Below are positions 8,899 to 17,799 of a DNA stretch of 64,000 nucleotides, piece by piece (within the stretch, counting starts at the first letter, position 1; each line of letters starts with the position of its first letter). The notes under the pieces were generated by a model that was not told the origin of the DNA, did no database searches, and saw only the letters and a list, made by a program, of their open reading frames with translations. The stretch comes from Lysobacter sp. (GTDB lineage: Bacteria; Pseudomonadota; Gammaproteobacteria; Xanthomonadales; Xanthomonadaceae). A program made the translations under genes and the position numbers. The stretch spans positions 1 to 64,000 of the forward strand of contig DAHUXS010000022.1 of assembly GCA_027306995.1 (NCBI GenBank), read 5' to 3'.

Positions 8899-10689
8899 TC
8901 AGTACTTGCGTTCTTTCGGCGGAATCACGGCGACGTCATCGGTCAGCGTGTGCATGTGCACCGGTCGGTACTCGATCGTGGTGTTGCCGGAACGATCGAC
9001 CGAGGTCAGCGTGTGCTTCATCCAGTTGGCGTCGTCGCGCTTCGGGAAGTCTTCGCGGGCGTGGGCGCCACGCGATTCCGTGCGGTTCTCGGCCGAAACG
9101 ATCGTCACCAGCGCTTGGTCGAGCAGGTTCTCCAGCTCCAGCGTCTCGATCAGGTCGGAATTCCACACCAGCGACTTGTCGCTGACCTTGACGTCAGCGA
9201 ACGACGCATGGATCTCGCGGATCTTCTTGACGCCTTCGGCCAGCGTGTCGCCGGTGCGGAACACCGCGGCGTCGGCCTGCATGGTGCGCTGCATGCGATC
9301 GCGGATCACCGCGGTCGAGGTCGAACCGTTGGCGTTGCGGATCTTGTCGAGATGCGACAGCGCCGGATCGATGGCGTCATCGGCCAGCTTGCCATGCGTC
9401 GAATTCGGCTTGATCAGCGCGGCGGCGCGATGGGCGACCGCGCGGCCGAACACGACCAAGTCGAGCAGCGAGTTCGAACCGAGGCGGTTGGCGCCATGCA
9501 CCGAGACGCAGGCCGCTTCGCCGATGGCGAACAGGCCGGGCACCACCGCGTCGGGATCGCCGTTGCGCAACTGCACCACTTCGCCGTGGTAATTGGTCGG
9601 GATGCCGCCCATGTTGTAGTGGACGGTCGGCAGCACCGGGATCGGCTGCTTGGTGACGTCGACGCCGGCGAAGATGCGCGCGCTCTCGGCGATGCCCGGC
9701 AGCTTCTCGTGGATCACTTCCGGGCCGAGGTGGGTCAGGTCGAGCAGGATGTGGTCCTTGTGCTCGCCGACGCCACGGCCTTCGCGGATTTCCATCGTCA
9801 TCGAACGCGAGACCATGTCGCGCGGCGCGAGGTCCTTCACGCTCGGCGCGTAGCGCTCCATGAAGCGCTCGCCATTGCTGTTGCGGAGGATGCCGCCTTC
9901 GCCACGCACGCCTTCGGTGATCAGCACGCCGGCGCCGTAGACGCCGGTCGGATGGAACTGCACGAATTCCATGTCCTGCATCGCCAGGCCGGCACGCAGC
10001 GCCATGCCGCCACCGTCGCCGGTGCAGGTATGCGCAGAAGTCGCGGAGAAGTAGGCGCGGCCGTAGCCGCCGGTCGCCAGCACCACGCCGTGCGAACGGA
10101 ACAGGTGGAGTTCGCCGGTCGCCAGTTCCAGCGCCAGCACGCCGCGGCAGGCGCCATCGGCATCCATGATCAGGTCGATGGCGAAGAATTCGATGAAGAA
10201 TTCGGCATCGTGCGCCAGCGACTGCTGGTACAGCGTGTGCAGGATGGCGTGGCCGGTGCGGTCGGCCGCGGCGCAGGTGCGCTGCGCCGGCGGACCTTCG
10301 CCAAAGCGCGTGGTCATGCCGCCGAACGGACGCTGGTAGATCTTGCCTTCCTCGGTGCGCGAGAACGGCACGCCGTAATGCTCGAGTTCGATGATGGCCG
10401 GAATCGCTTCCTTGCACATGTACTCGATGGCGTCCTGGTCACCCAACCAGTCGCTGCCCTTCACCGTGTCGAAGAAGTGGTAGCGCCAGTCGTCCTCGCC
10501 CATGTTGGCGAGCGCCGCGGCCACGCCGCCCTGCGCCGCGACCGTGTGCGAACGCGTCGGAAAGACCTTGGTGATGCAGGCGGTCTTCAGGCCCTGCTGG
10601 GCGAGACCGAAGGTGGCGCGCAGGCCGGCGCCGCCGGCACCGACCACCACCATGTCGAATTTGTGTTCGTGGATCTTGTAAGCGGCCAT
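8899..10689 (-). CDS. sdhA: Succinate dehydrogenase flavoprotein subunit
   Basis: 596 residues, the catalytic subunit that oxidises succinate to fumarate. The FAD-binding [17 protein letters not shown] is at the N-terminus, the covalent-FAD histidine is in [11 protein letters not shown], and substrate-site motifs HPTGV and [18 protein letters not shown] are present. I start at the ATG at 10689 ([12 protein letters not shown]), which has GGAACTGAACAG upstream; the in-frame TTG at 10704 overlaps the sdhD stop and is less likely. Covalent flavinylation normally needs SdhE, which is not encoded next to this operon. Confidence 0.97.
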   Translation of the reverse strand: MAAYKIHEHKFDMVVVGAGGAGLRATFGLAQQGLKTACITKVFPTRSHTVAAQGGVAAALANMGEDDWRYHFFDTVKGSDWLGDQDAIEYMCKEAIPAIIELEHYGVPFSRTEEGKIYQRPFGGMTTRFGEGPPAQRTCAAADRTGHAILHTLYQQSLAHDAEFFIEFFAIDLIMDADGACRGVLALELATGELHLFRSHGVVLATGGYGRAYFSATSAHTCTGDGGGMALRAGLAMQDMEFVQFHPTGVYGAGVLITEGVRGEGGILRNSNGERFMERYAPSVKDLAPRDMVSRSMTMEIREGRGVGEHKDHILLDLTHLGPEVIHEKLPGIAESARIFAGVDVTKQPIPVLPTVHYNMGGIPTNYHGEVVQLRNGDPDAVVPGLFAIGEAACVSVHGANRLGSNSLLDLVVFGRAVAHRAAALIKPNSTHGKLADDAIDPALSHLDKIRNANGSTSTAVIRDRMQRTMQADAAVFRTGDTLAEGVKKIREIHASFADVKVSDKSLVWNSDLIETLELENLLDQALVTIVSAENRTESRGAHAREDFPKRDDANWMKHTLTSVDRSGNTTIEYRPVHMHTLTDDVAVIPPKERKY

Positions 10690-10693
10690 CTGT

Positions 10694-11074
10694 TCAGTTC
10701 CCAAGCGCGATGCGGACCACCGCGAACACTCCGGCGATCGCGGCGATCGCGAAGACGAAGCGGTTGATCACCTGGAGCACGATGCCCCACGCGGAATGGA
10801 CGTAATCCTCGATCACCACCTGGATGCCGAGCGCGGCATGCCAGCACATGGCGACGAGGAAGGCGACGAGCACCACCGCGTTGAACGGGCGCGCCACCAT
10901 CGCATGCACGGCTTCGTAACCGGCGGAGGCGTTGCACACCACCAGCAGGAGGAAATACAGGCCGGTGAACACCAGCGCGATCGCGGTCAGGCGCTGGTTG
11001 ACGAAATGCGTAACGCCGTCCTTCGCCGAACCCAGGCCGCGCGCGGTCTTCAGGGGATTGCGGAACTCGCTCAC
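10694..11074 (-). CDS. sdhD: Succinate dehydrogenase membrane anchor subunit
   Basis: 126 residues with three transmembrane helices. I start at the GTG at 11074 because it gives [17 protein letters not shown], the normal SdhD N-terminus, and overlaps the sdhC stop codon (GTGA), a typical coupling arrangement. [12 protein letters not shown] and the heme/quinone-site segment [16 protein letters not shown] are characteristic. Together with SdhC it anchors complex II, binds heme b and forms the ubiquinone site. The frame is open further upstream through sdhC but that part looks non-coding. Confidence 0.92.
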   Translation of the reverse strand: MSEFRNPLKTARGLGSAKDGVTHFVNQRLTAIALVFTGLYFLLLVVCNASAGYEAVHAMVARPFNAVVLVAFLVAMCWHAALGIQVVIEDYVHSAWGIVLQVINRFVFAIAAIAGVFAVVRIALGN

Positions 11075-11466
11075 GCCGCACCTCCCTTCATGAACAGGCA
11101 ACCGAAGATCAGCGCGACCATCACCAGACTGCCGATGATGCTGATCCAGCTGTTGCGCACGAATTGCGGGATCGCATAGTCGTAACCGGCGTCCTGCACC
11201 AGGTGGCGGATGCCGTTGATCAGGTGGTAGGAAAACGCCCAAGCCCAGCCGAACAGCACGACCATGCCCAGCGGCGAGCCGAGGCAATGCGCGAATGCGG
11301 TCCAGCTGTCACGACCGCCGGCCAGCGCCAGCAGGCCCCAGGCGATGACCAGCGCGCCGAACGCCAGCACGATGCCGGTGGCGCGGTGGATGATGGAGGT
11401 CACCATCTGCACCTGCCAGCGATACACCTGCAGATGGGGCGACAAGGGGCGTTGCGGATTCGCCAT
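11071..11466 (-). CDS. sdhC: Succinate dehydrogenase cytochrome b556 subunit
   Basis: 131 residues, three transmembrane helices. The N-terminal signature RPLSPHLQVYRWQVQMVTSI with the following HRATGI is the conserved SdhC quinone-site region, and FSYHLINGIRHLVQD contains the heme-b ligand histidine. It precedes sdhD with a four-base GTGA overlap. A 35-base gap separates it from the small DUF1674 gene upstream, which is probably co-transcribed. Confidence 0.95.
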   Translation of the reverse strand: MANPQRPLSPHLQVYRWQVQMVTSIIHRATGIVLAFGALVIAWGLLALAGGRDSWTAFAHCLGSPLGMVVLFGWAWAFSYHLINGIRHLVQDAGYDYAIPQFVRNSWISIIGSLVMVALIFGCLFMKGGAA

Positions 11467-11501
11467 CGGCGTTTTCCTCAGATTGGTTCGATGCCCGGGA
11501 G

Positions 11502-11666
11502 TCAGAAATCGATGCAGCGCCCGTCCTTCTCCCAGTCCCCGTAACGCGTCGGTTCGAGGCCCGGGCGACCATCGATCTCACGGACCGGCGGATGCGTCTC
11601 GGGCGCCGCCTCGGGCGCGTCGGGCTTGGGCGGAAGGGCGTCTTCGCCGATGATGTCATCGTCCAT
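11502..11666 (-). CDS. DUF1674 protein, SDHAF4-like succinate dehydrogenase assembly factor
   Basis: A 54-residue gene, easily missed because of its size. The N-terminal half is acidic and Pro/Ala-rich; the C-terminus has the DUF1674 signature EPTRYGDWEKDGRCIDF. In eukaryotes the same motif defines SDHAF4, which binds flavinylated SdhA during complex II assembly. Here the gene lies immediately upstream of sdhCDAB on the same strand, supporting that role by position. The start ATG at 11666 has AGGTG just upstream. Assignment rests on the C-terminal motif and context. Confidence 0.82.
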   Translation of the reverse strand: MDDDIIGEDALPPKPDAPEAAPETHPPVREIDGRPGLEPTRYGDWEKDGRCIDF

Positions 11667-11694
11667 CACCTATTAATGATACGTTCCGGCGGCC
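11667..11694. promoter_or_regulatory. Compact divergent promoter of the sdh operon and ygfZ
   Basis: Only 28 bases separate the start codons of the DUF1674/sdh operon and ygfZ. It is the only AT-rich patch nearby (TATTAATGATA, 11671-11681). On the minus strand TATCAT (11681-11676) could be a -10 box, with TTGTCG 18 bases upstream lying inside ygfZ. If so the sdh transcript has almost no leader. Assigned by eye from hexamer similarity only. Confidence 0.35.
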
Positions 11695-12519
11695 ATGCCC
11701 GACAACCCGAACTCCCTCGCCTTCGCCCTGCCCGGCCAGTCCGTGCTGGAAATCTCCGGTCCCGATGCGGTCGTTTTCATGCAGGCGCAATGCATGAACG
11801 ACGTCGCCCTGCTCGCCGACGGCCAGTGGCAGTGGAATGGCTGGCTGACCCCGCAGGGCCGGGTGATCGCGCTGTTCGCCCTGCTCCGGCGCGACGCCCA
11901 GACGCTGTGGTGCCTGCTGCCCGATTTCCCCGCCGCGACCCTGGCGCAACAATTGCAGCGCTACGTCTTCCGCGCCAAGGTCAAACTGCGCCTGCGCGAC
12001 GACCTGCATGTCGGCGGCCGTTTCGCGATCGCTGCGCAAGCAACCATGGGTGAAGATGCCGCTTCGCTCGACCTCACCACCGGCGACGGGCTACGCGCGT
12101 GGTTGATCGCCACGACGCCGTTCGCGGACGATGCCGAATCGCAATCCCGCTGGCGCGCCAGCGACCTGCGCCACGGACTGCCGCGACTTGCGGCCGATGC
12201 CGAACCGAAGTGGACGCCGCAACAACTGTCGCTCGACCGCCTGCACGCCTACAGCGTCAAGAAGGGGTGTTATCCCGGCCAGGAAATCGTTGCGCGCACG
12301 CATTTCCTCGGGCAGGCCAAGCGCGGATTGGTGTTGCTGGAAAGCGCGCAGCCGATTGCCGATGGCGCGAACGTTTCGGATGGAAGCCGCGATGTCGGAA
12401 CCGTCATCTCCACCGCCGCAAATCTCGCGCTGGCGGTGGCGCCGCTGGATGCGACGCCTGCCACGGTCGATGGTCACGCGGCAACGGCACTGCCGCTGCT
12501 CGACGGTCTCGCCCGCTGA
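11695..12519 (+). CDS. ygfZ: YgfZ/GcvT-fold folate-binding protein
   Basis: 274 residues. The signature KKGCYPGQEIVAR near residues 188-200 matches the conserved K-G-C-[YF]-x-G-Q-E motif of YgfZ/IBA57 proteins, whose cysteine is needed for function. The fold is that of the GcvT aminomethyltransferase; members bind tetrahydrofolate and support repair or assembly of certain Fe-S enzymes. It is divergent from the sdh operon, whose SdhB is an Fe-S protein, though the link is only positional. Its end nearly touches the convergent acyltransferase gene. Confidence 0.88.
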   Translation: MPDNPNSLAFALPGQSVLEISGPDAVVFMQAQCMNDVALLADGQWQWNGWLTPQGRVIALFALLRRDAQTLWCLLPDFPAATLAQQLQRYVFRAKVKLRLRDDLHVGGRFAIAAQATMGEDAASLDLTTGDGLRAWLIATTPFADDAESQSRWRASDLRHGLPRLAADAEPKWTPQQLSLDRLHAYSVKKGCYPGQEIVARTHFLGQAKRGLVLLESAQPIADGANVSDGSRDVGTVISTAANLALAVAPLDATPATVDGHAATALPLLDGLAR

Positions 12520-12528
12520 GTCTTCGCG

Positions 12529-13608
12529 TCAGATTTTCAGATAGATGCGCTTGCGATCCATCCACCACATGACGCCCCACCAGAACGCCACGAACGCGAC
12601 GGCAAACGCCAGCGATGCCAGCTTGTCGCCACCCCAGGGCGCGATCCAGCTGGCGAAGGCGTGATTGTAAATGGGGTCCTGCCAACCGAGCGCCGGCAAC
12701 GCGACCTGCATCAGTTCGGAACCGGCATAGGCCGCGATGGCGTTGACGCCGAAACGCCGTCCGATCGGCGGCCAGCCGCGTACATCCACCAGCGTGTGGC
12801 AAACGAGCAGCGCCAGCATGGCCCAACCCGCCGTCCACAGCACGAAGGACGGCGTCCACAGGTTCTTGTTGAACGGAATCCATTGCGACCACAGCCAGCC
12901 CAGCGCCAATGCAATGACGCCTACAACAAACAGAGTTTGCATCCGGCGTTCGCGCAGCCACACGCCCGCGCACAGGCCGATCAGGCTGGTTGCAATGGAA
13001 GGCAAGGTCGCGAGCAGCCCTTCGGGATCGTGGACCTGCCCCGTCGCCGTGTTGTGGTCCCAGACATAACGACCGAAGACCGCACCATCGACGTGGTCGA
13101 CGATGTTGTCCCATTTCGCCAGGGTGCCGCCCGACATCAGCAACAGCGCATAGCCACCGAGCAATGCGACGATCGCGATCCACCACGCACGCCTGGGCGT
13201 GTAGATGGCGAACAGCGACACCACCGCGAAGCACAGGCCGATCCGTTGCAGTACGCCCGGCCAGCGCATCTCGCGCCCCGGCAGCCACCATGCCGCCAGC
13301 GCATTGATCGCCAACCCCAGCAAGATGATGCGCGCGGCGCGCCACAGCGCCGCGTTGCGCAACACGTTCGGCGCAGCGCCCTGCTCCAGTCGCGGCAGGA
13401 TCGCCAGCGCGACAGATACCCCCATCACGAACAGGAAGAACGGGAACACCAGGTCGGTCAGCGTGCAACCGTTCCATTCCGCGTGTTCCAGCGGCGCATA
13501 GACGTGATCCCAGGTCCCGGGATCGTTGACCAGCAGCATCGCCGCCACCGTCAATCCGCGCAGGGCATCGACCGAGGCGAATCGCAGCGGCTTGGCAGCC
13601 AGGTTCAC
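12529..13608 (-). CDS. Heparan-alpha-glucosaminide N-acetyltransferase/NagX-like membrane acyltransferase
   Basis: 359 residues with about ten transmembrane helices. The N-terminus FASVDALRGLTVAAMLLVND and LEHAEWNGCTLTDLVFPFFL are the hallmark of the DUF5009/HGSNAT family; His42 corresponds in position to the acetyl-accepting histidine of HGSNAT. Such proteins transfer acetyl groups across the membrane to amino sugars, and bacterial members are often linked to chitobiose or N-acetylglucosamine use. I start at GTG 13608, which overlaps the stop of the upstream dehydrogenase (GTGA). The frame is open further upstream but then lies within that gene. Substrate unknown. Confidence 0.85.
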   Translation of the reverse strand: MNLAAKPLRFASVDALRGLTVAAMLLVNDPGTWDHVYAPLEHAEWNGCTLTDLVFPFFLFVMGVSVALAILPRLEQGAAPNVLRNAALWRAARIILLGLAINALAAWWLPGREMRWPGVLQRIGLCFAVVSLFAIYTPRRAWWIAIVALLGGYALLLMSGGTLAKWDNIVDHVDGAVFGRYVWDHNTATGQVHDPEGLLATLPSIATSLIGLCAGVWLRERRMQTLFVVGVIALALGWLWSQWIPFNKNLWTPSFVLWTAGWAMLALLVCHTLVDVRGWPPIGRRFGVNAIAAYAGSELMQVALPALGWQDPIYNHAFASWIAPWGGDKLASLAFAVAFVAFWWGVMWWMDRKRIYLKI

Positions 13609-15875
13609 TTCAACGCGTCCGCCGCCGCGACGATGTCCTCGTCCTTGGGAATCACCAGGAATGCCGCGCCTGCCAGCGGCGTGTAGGTGTCGGCGCCGAC
13701 CACGCGCTTCAGCGGCTTGCCGCCGAAACCGGCCTCGGTAATCGCGGTGATCACGCCCTCGCCGATGCCGGCACTGAAGCGGCCTTCGTCGACGACCAGG
13801 ATGCGCTCGCATTCGCCGGCATGTTTCGCGATCGCGGCATGATTTAACGGCACCAGCCAGCGCAGGTCGACCGTGCGTACCTTCCAGCCATGCTTCTTTT
13901 CGATCTCGCGCGCAGCGCGCAGGCTCATCGGCACGCCGTTGCCGTAGGTGAGGATCACACAATCCTTCGCCTCGGGTTCGTACACGCGCTCCTCGCCGAC
14001 CACCAGTGCACGGTCCGGGGTCGGATATTGCGTCAGCCACTGGCCATCACCGGCTTCGTACAGATCCTTGGTCATGTACAACGCAATCGGCTCAAGGAAG
14101 ACCGTGACGCGGCCATCGACCTTGGCCAGCGCCGCCAGCGTGCGCAGCATCATCGCCGCGTCGTCGCCGCGCGATGGACAGCCGACGACAATGCCCGGGA
14201 TGTCGCGCAGCGCCGTGATCGAGTTGTCGTTGTGGAAATGGCCACCGAAACCGCGCTGGTAACCCAGGCCGGCGAGGCGCACCACCATCGGGTTGGCGTA
14301 CTGGTTGTTGCTGAAGAACTGCAACGACGCCGCTTCGCCGCGAATCTGGTCGATCGCGTTGTGCAGGTAGGCCAGGTACTGGATTTCCGGGATCGGCAGC
14401 ATCCCCATATTGGCAAAGCCCTGGGCCATGCCGAGGATCATCGTCTCGTCGAGCAGGGTGTTGAACACGTGACGATTGCCGAAAGCCTTGTGCAGGCCCT
14501 TGGTGACGGTATAGACGCCGCCCTTCTGCGCCACGTCTTCACCAAACAGCAGCGTGTCGGGATACTTGGCGAAGAGATCGTGCAAGGCGTTGTTGATCTG
14601 GATGGCGAGATGGCGCGGCGGCAACTTCTCCGGCAGTTTCTCCTCACTGCCGAAGGCCTTGATGCGCGCATCCGGCAACGGCGGGCGCTGCGCCTCGGCG
14701 GCGACCTTGTCCGGCGTATACGGCGCCAGCGGCTGCATCACGTGTTCCAGCGTTTCGATGCGCGGACGACGATCGGCGTCTTCGGCGGCCGCGAAACACT
14801 TCCTGCGGGTCGATTCGTAGAGATCGAGGATCTCCTGCTTCGACATCAGACCGGATTCCAGTGCGATCGCCGCGCTGCGCAACAGAGGATCGCTGGCCTC
14901 GACCTTCACCAGCTCGTCGACGCTGCGCCACTCGACTTCGAAGTCGGTGCCGGCATGGCCCATGATGCGCGTCGTGCGCAGGTGCAGGAAGGTCGGACGG
15001 CGGGTGCTCCGGCAATGTTCGACCGCGCGCAACACGTCGCCGTAACCGTTGGCGAGATCGAGGCCGTCGGCGGTGAAGTAATCGAGGTCGGGGCGATTGC
15101 GGAAACTCTCGCCGATCCAGCCACCCGGCGTCTTCACCGAAATCCCGATGCCGTTGTCCTCGCACACGAACAACACGGGAGCGGGCAGCTTCTGGTAGGC
15201 CGTCCAGGACGCCGCGTTGAACGCGGTCTGCGCGGTGGCGTGATTCGCGGAAGCGTCGCCGAAGGAACAGATGGCGATGGAATCGTCGGGAATCGGCAGT
15301 TGGTGGCCGATGCGGCGCGCGGCTTCGATCGCCACCGCGGTGCCCAGCGCTTTCGGCAGGTGCGAAGCGATGGTCGAGGTCTGCGGCAACACCCACAACG
15401 GCTTGCTGCCCCACACCTTGTGGCGACCACCGGATGCGGGATCCTCGGCGCTCGCGGCGAACGACAGCGCCGAATCCATGATCGGATCCATCCCCGGCAA
15501 TTTGCGGAAACGTTCGGCCATGAAACCGCCGCTGCGGTAGTGCAGGAATGCGGGATCGGTGTGGCGCGTCGCCCGCGCAACCATCGCGTTGCCTTCGTGA
15601 CCGCTGGAACCGATGGTGTAGAAGACCTTGTTCTGCACACGCAACACGCGCGCCATCAGATCGAGGTGGCGCGAAATCAATTGCGATTCGAACAGTTCAC
15701 GGAAACCGCGGGCATCGAGCGCGCTGCCATCGAGGATCGGTTCTTCCGGCGACGGCCGCACGTCCTTCGGACCATCCCAGGCGTTGACGAACTCGCTGAA
15801 ATTGACGTCGCAGACTTCGGCGCGGTTGACGCCCTTCATGCGCGCGGGAATCGGATTCGGGATGGGAGCGAACAT
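13605..15875 (-). CDS. Fused E1 alpha-beta thiamine-dependent 2-oxoacid dehydrogenase
   Basis: 756 residues joining two normally separate subunits. The N-terminal half is E1 alpha-like, with thiamine diphosphate-binding motif GDASANHATAQTAFNAASW and the downstream EDNGIGISV. The C-terminal half (from about residue 420) is E1 beta-like with FGEDVAQKGGVYTVTKGL and the terminal VVGADTYTPLA region. This is the family of branched-chain 2-oxoacid, acetoin or pyruvate E1 enzymes; the exact substrate cannot be read from sequence. No E2 or E3 gene is adjacent. I start at ATG 15875 (MFAPIPNPIP), because the longer open frame runs into the upstream GNAT gene. Confidence 0.88.
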   Translation of the reverse strand: MFAPIPNPIPARMKGVNRAEVCDVNFSEFVNAWDGPKDVRPSPEEPILDGSALDARGFRELFESQLISRHLDLMARVLRVQNKVFYTIGSSGHEGNAMVARATRHTDPAFLHYRSGGFMAERFRKLPGMDPIMDSALSFAASAEDPASGGRHKVWGSKPLWVLPQTSTIASHLPKALGTAVAIEAARRIGHQLPIPDDSIAICSFGDASANHATAQTAFNAASWTAYQKLPAPVLFVCEDNGIGISVKTPGGWIGESFRNRPDLDYFTADGLDLANGYGDVLRAVEHCRSTRRPTFLHLRTTRIMGHAGTDFEVEWRSVDELVKVEASDPLLRSAAIALESGLMSKQEILDLYESTRRKCFAAAEDADRRPRIETLEHVMQPLAPYTPDKVAAEAQRPPLPDARIKAFGSEEKLPEKLPPRHLAIQINNALHDLFAKYPDTLLFGEDVAQKGGVYTVTKGLHKAFGNRHVFNTLLDETMILGMAQGFANMGMLPIPEIQYLAYLHNAIDQIRGEAASLQFFSNNQYANPMVVRLAGLGYQRGFGGHFHNDNSITALRDIPGIVVGCPSRGDDAAMMLRTLAALAKVDGRVTVFLEPIALYMTKDLYEAGDGQWLTQYPTPDRALVVGEERVYEPEAKDCVILTYGNGVPMSLRAAREIEKKHGWKVRTVDLRWLVPLNHAAIAKHAGECERILVVDEGRFSAGIGEGVITAITEAGFGGKPLKRVVGADTYTPLAGAAFLVIPKDEDIVAAADALK

Positions 15876-15894
15876 GGTGCCTATCGTCGGAACA

Positions 15895-16491
15895 TCAGTT
15901 GGATGGATCGACCCCTGCCCTGCGCGCGAACCATTCGTCGCGCGTCTGGGTCCAGATTTCGATGTGATGGGTGTCGAGCGGCGGCGGATAGATGCCGCGA
16001 CCGATATTGCGCGCACCGAGGCGCTGCGCGACTTTCTGCGATTCGATGTTGGAGGCGTCGATCGACTGGATCACATGCGTCCAGCCAAGCGCGTCGAAAG
16101 CCCAATCGATGGCGGCCGTGCACGCCTCGGTGGCATAGCCCTTGCCGCGCCCATCGGCGTGGAATGCATAACCGACCTCGGTATCGGGCCAGCCATCGGG
16201 GAACCACGGACCCGCCTGGCCCATGAACAGCCCGGACGACTTCTCGATCACCGAAAACATGCCGAACCCTTGCGTGAACCACGCACCCGGCATCTGCAGG
16301 AAACGACGCCAGGCATCACCGCGTACCAGTGGCCCGCCGATGTGATGCGTCGCCGGGTCGGCGAACATCTCGGCGAAGCGCGGGTAATCGGCGATCTCGG
16401 GAATGCGCAGGATCAGTCGTTCGCTTTCGATCCGCGGCGCACCCTCGCGCAGGCGCGCGAACCAGTCGGCGTGATCGGTTGCCGCGCTCAT
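15895..16491 (-). CDS. GNAT family N-acetyltransferase (RimJ/RimL type)
   Basis: 198 residues with the layout of RimJ/RimL-like acetyltransferases: ESERLILRIPEIADYPRFAEMF at the N-terminus, the beta-strand EVGYAFHADGRGKGYATEAC containing the acetyl-CoA-binding R/Q-x-x-G-x-G/A loop (RGKGYA), and the C-terminal SQKVAQRLGARN. Members acetylate ribosomal proteins or small molecules; the substrate here is unknown. It lies between gcdH-like and E1-like genes on the same strand with short gaps of 27 and 19 bases. Confidence 0.85.
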   Translation of the reverse strand: MSAATDHADWFARLREGAPRIESERLILRIPEIADYPRFAEMFADPATHHIGGPLVRGDAWRRFLQMPGAWFTQGFGMFSVIEKSSGLFMGQAGPWFPDGWPDTEVGYAFHADGRGKGYATEACTAAIDWAFDALGWTHVIQSIDASNIESQKVAQRLGARNIGRGIYPPPLDTHHIEIWTQTRDEWFARRAGVDPSN

Positions 16492-16518
16492 CGTGATCGT
16501 CCGGTCAGAACGGCGCTC

Positions 16519-17688
16519 TCAAAAAGCATTGATGCCGGTCAGTTCGCGGCCGACCACCAACTGGTGCACGGTTTCCGTGCCTTCGTAGGTGATCACCGAT
16601 TCCAGATTCAGCGCGTGCCGGATCGCCGAGTGTTCCGTGGTGATGCCGGCGCCACCGAGCAGGTCGCGGCATTCGCGCGCGATATCGATCGCCATGCGGC
16701 AGTTGTTCCACTTCGCCAGCGACACCTGCGTCGGCTGCATCTTGCCGGCGTCCTTGAGGCGACCGAGCTGCAGCGACAGCAGCTGCGCCGCGGTGATGCG
16801 ACGCGCCATGTCCGCCATCTTCAATTGCGCCGCCTGGGTGGCCGCGACCGGACGCCCGAACAGCACGCGTTCCTTGGTGTAGGCCAGCACTTCGTCGAGG
16901 CAGGCGATGGCCGCGCCGATCGGTCCCCAGGTGATGCCGTAGCGCGCCTGCGTCAGGCAGCCCAGCGGACCCTTCAGGCCCTTCACGTTGGGCAGGCGGC
17001 TGGAATCGGGCACGCGCAGGTTGTCGAAGAATAGCGCCGAGGTCACCGACGCGCGCAGGCTCATCTTGTGCTTGATGGTCTGGGCATCGAACCCCTTCAT
17101 GCCCTTCTCGACGATGAAGCCCTGGATGCCGTCGTCGGTCTGGGCCCAGACGATGGCGATGTCGGCGATGCTGCCGTTGGTGATCCACATCTTGCCGCCG
17201 TTGATCACCCAGTCGCCGCCGTCCTTCCTGGCGACCGTCTTCATGTTGGCCGGATCGGAACCACCATGCGCCTCGGTCAGGCCGAAGCAGCCGATCACCT
17301 TGCCGGCGGCCATCTGCGGCAGCCACTGCTTGCGCTGCTCCTCGTTGCCGTAGGCGTAGATCGGATACATGCACAGCGACGACTGCACGCTGGCGAAGCT
17401 GCGGATGCCGCTGTCGCCGCGCTCCAGTTCCTGGCAGATCAGGCCGTAGCTGACGCCGTTGAGGCCGGCGCAGCCGTATTCCTCCGGCAGGGTCGCGCCG
17501 AGGAGGCCGAGTTCGGCCATCTCGGAAATCAGGTGCTTGGGGAATTCGCCCTTGTCGAAGCACTCGCCGATGATCGGCAGCACGCGCTCGTCGGTGAAGC
17601 GCGCCACCGTATCCTGCACCGCGCGTTCCTCCTCGCTCAGCAGGGAGCGGACGTCGTAGAGGTCGTAGGGATTCAGGGCAGCAGCCAT
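16519..17688 (-). CDS. gcdH: Glutaryl-CoA dehydrogenase-type acyl-CoA dehydrogenase
   Basis: 389 residues. The catalytic base is Glu369 in ITYEGTETVHQLVVGR, and the FAD-binding strand CFGLTEAHGGSDPANM and MWITNG motif are intact. The close match of these regions and the C-terminal LTGINAF to glutaryl-CoA dehydrogenases makes that the best assignment: oxidative decarboxylation of glutaryl-CoA to crotonyl-CoA in lysine and tryptophan catabolism, electrons passing to ETF. No ETF or other lysine-degradation gene is adjacent, so a broader acyl-CoA role is possible. Confidence 0.85.
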   Translation of the reverse strand: MAAALNPYDLYDVRSLLSEEERAVQDTVARFTDERVLPIIGECFDKGEFPKHLISEMAELGLLGATLPEEYGCAGLNGVSYGLICQELERGDSGIRSFASVQSSLCMYPIYAYGNEEQRKQWLPQMAAGKVIGCFGLTEAHGGSDPANMKTVARKDGGDWVINGGKMWITNGSIADIAIVWAQTDDGIQGFIVEKGMKGFDAQTIKHKMSLRASVTSALFFDNLRVPDSSRLPNVKGLKGPLGCLTQARYGITWGPIGAAIACLDEVLAYTKERVLFGRPVAATQAAQLKMADMARRITAAQLLSLQLGRLKDAGKMQPTQVSLAKWNNCRMAIDIARECRDLLGGAGITTEHSAIRHALNLESVITYEGTETVHQLVVGRELTGINAF

Positions 17689-17747
17689 GGGAGCGATACC
17701 GGGGGCGATGGATGAAGCCCACCATTCTACCGCCCCGCCACAACGGA

Positions 17748-17771
17748 GACGGGAGCCTTGCGGCTCCCGTC
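17748..17771 (-). terminator. Hairpin terminator downstream of the glycine-zipper gene
   Basis: A 10-base perfect inverted repeat, GACGGGAGCC then a TTGC loop (as read on plus) then GGCTCCCGTC, starts 29 bases beyond the stop codon of the minus-strand glycine-zipper gene. The following minus-strand bases are only moderately T-rich (TCTCCGTTG), so efficiency is uncertain. It also separates this gene from gcdH on the same strand. Confidence 0.6.
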
Positions 17772-17799
17772 GTTCCTTGCTTCGTGCTACCGGAGGCGC

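Noticed and set aside
8068-10767. Open frame of about 900 codons on the plus strand, opposite sdhB and sdhA
   Set aside because: The minus strand encodes full-length sdhA and sdhB with all motifs. The antisense frame is rich in Arg, His, Ala and Val, with no recognisable domain, as expected from high-GC codon bias.
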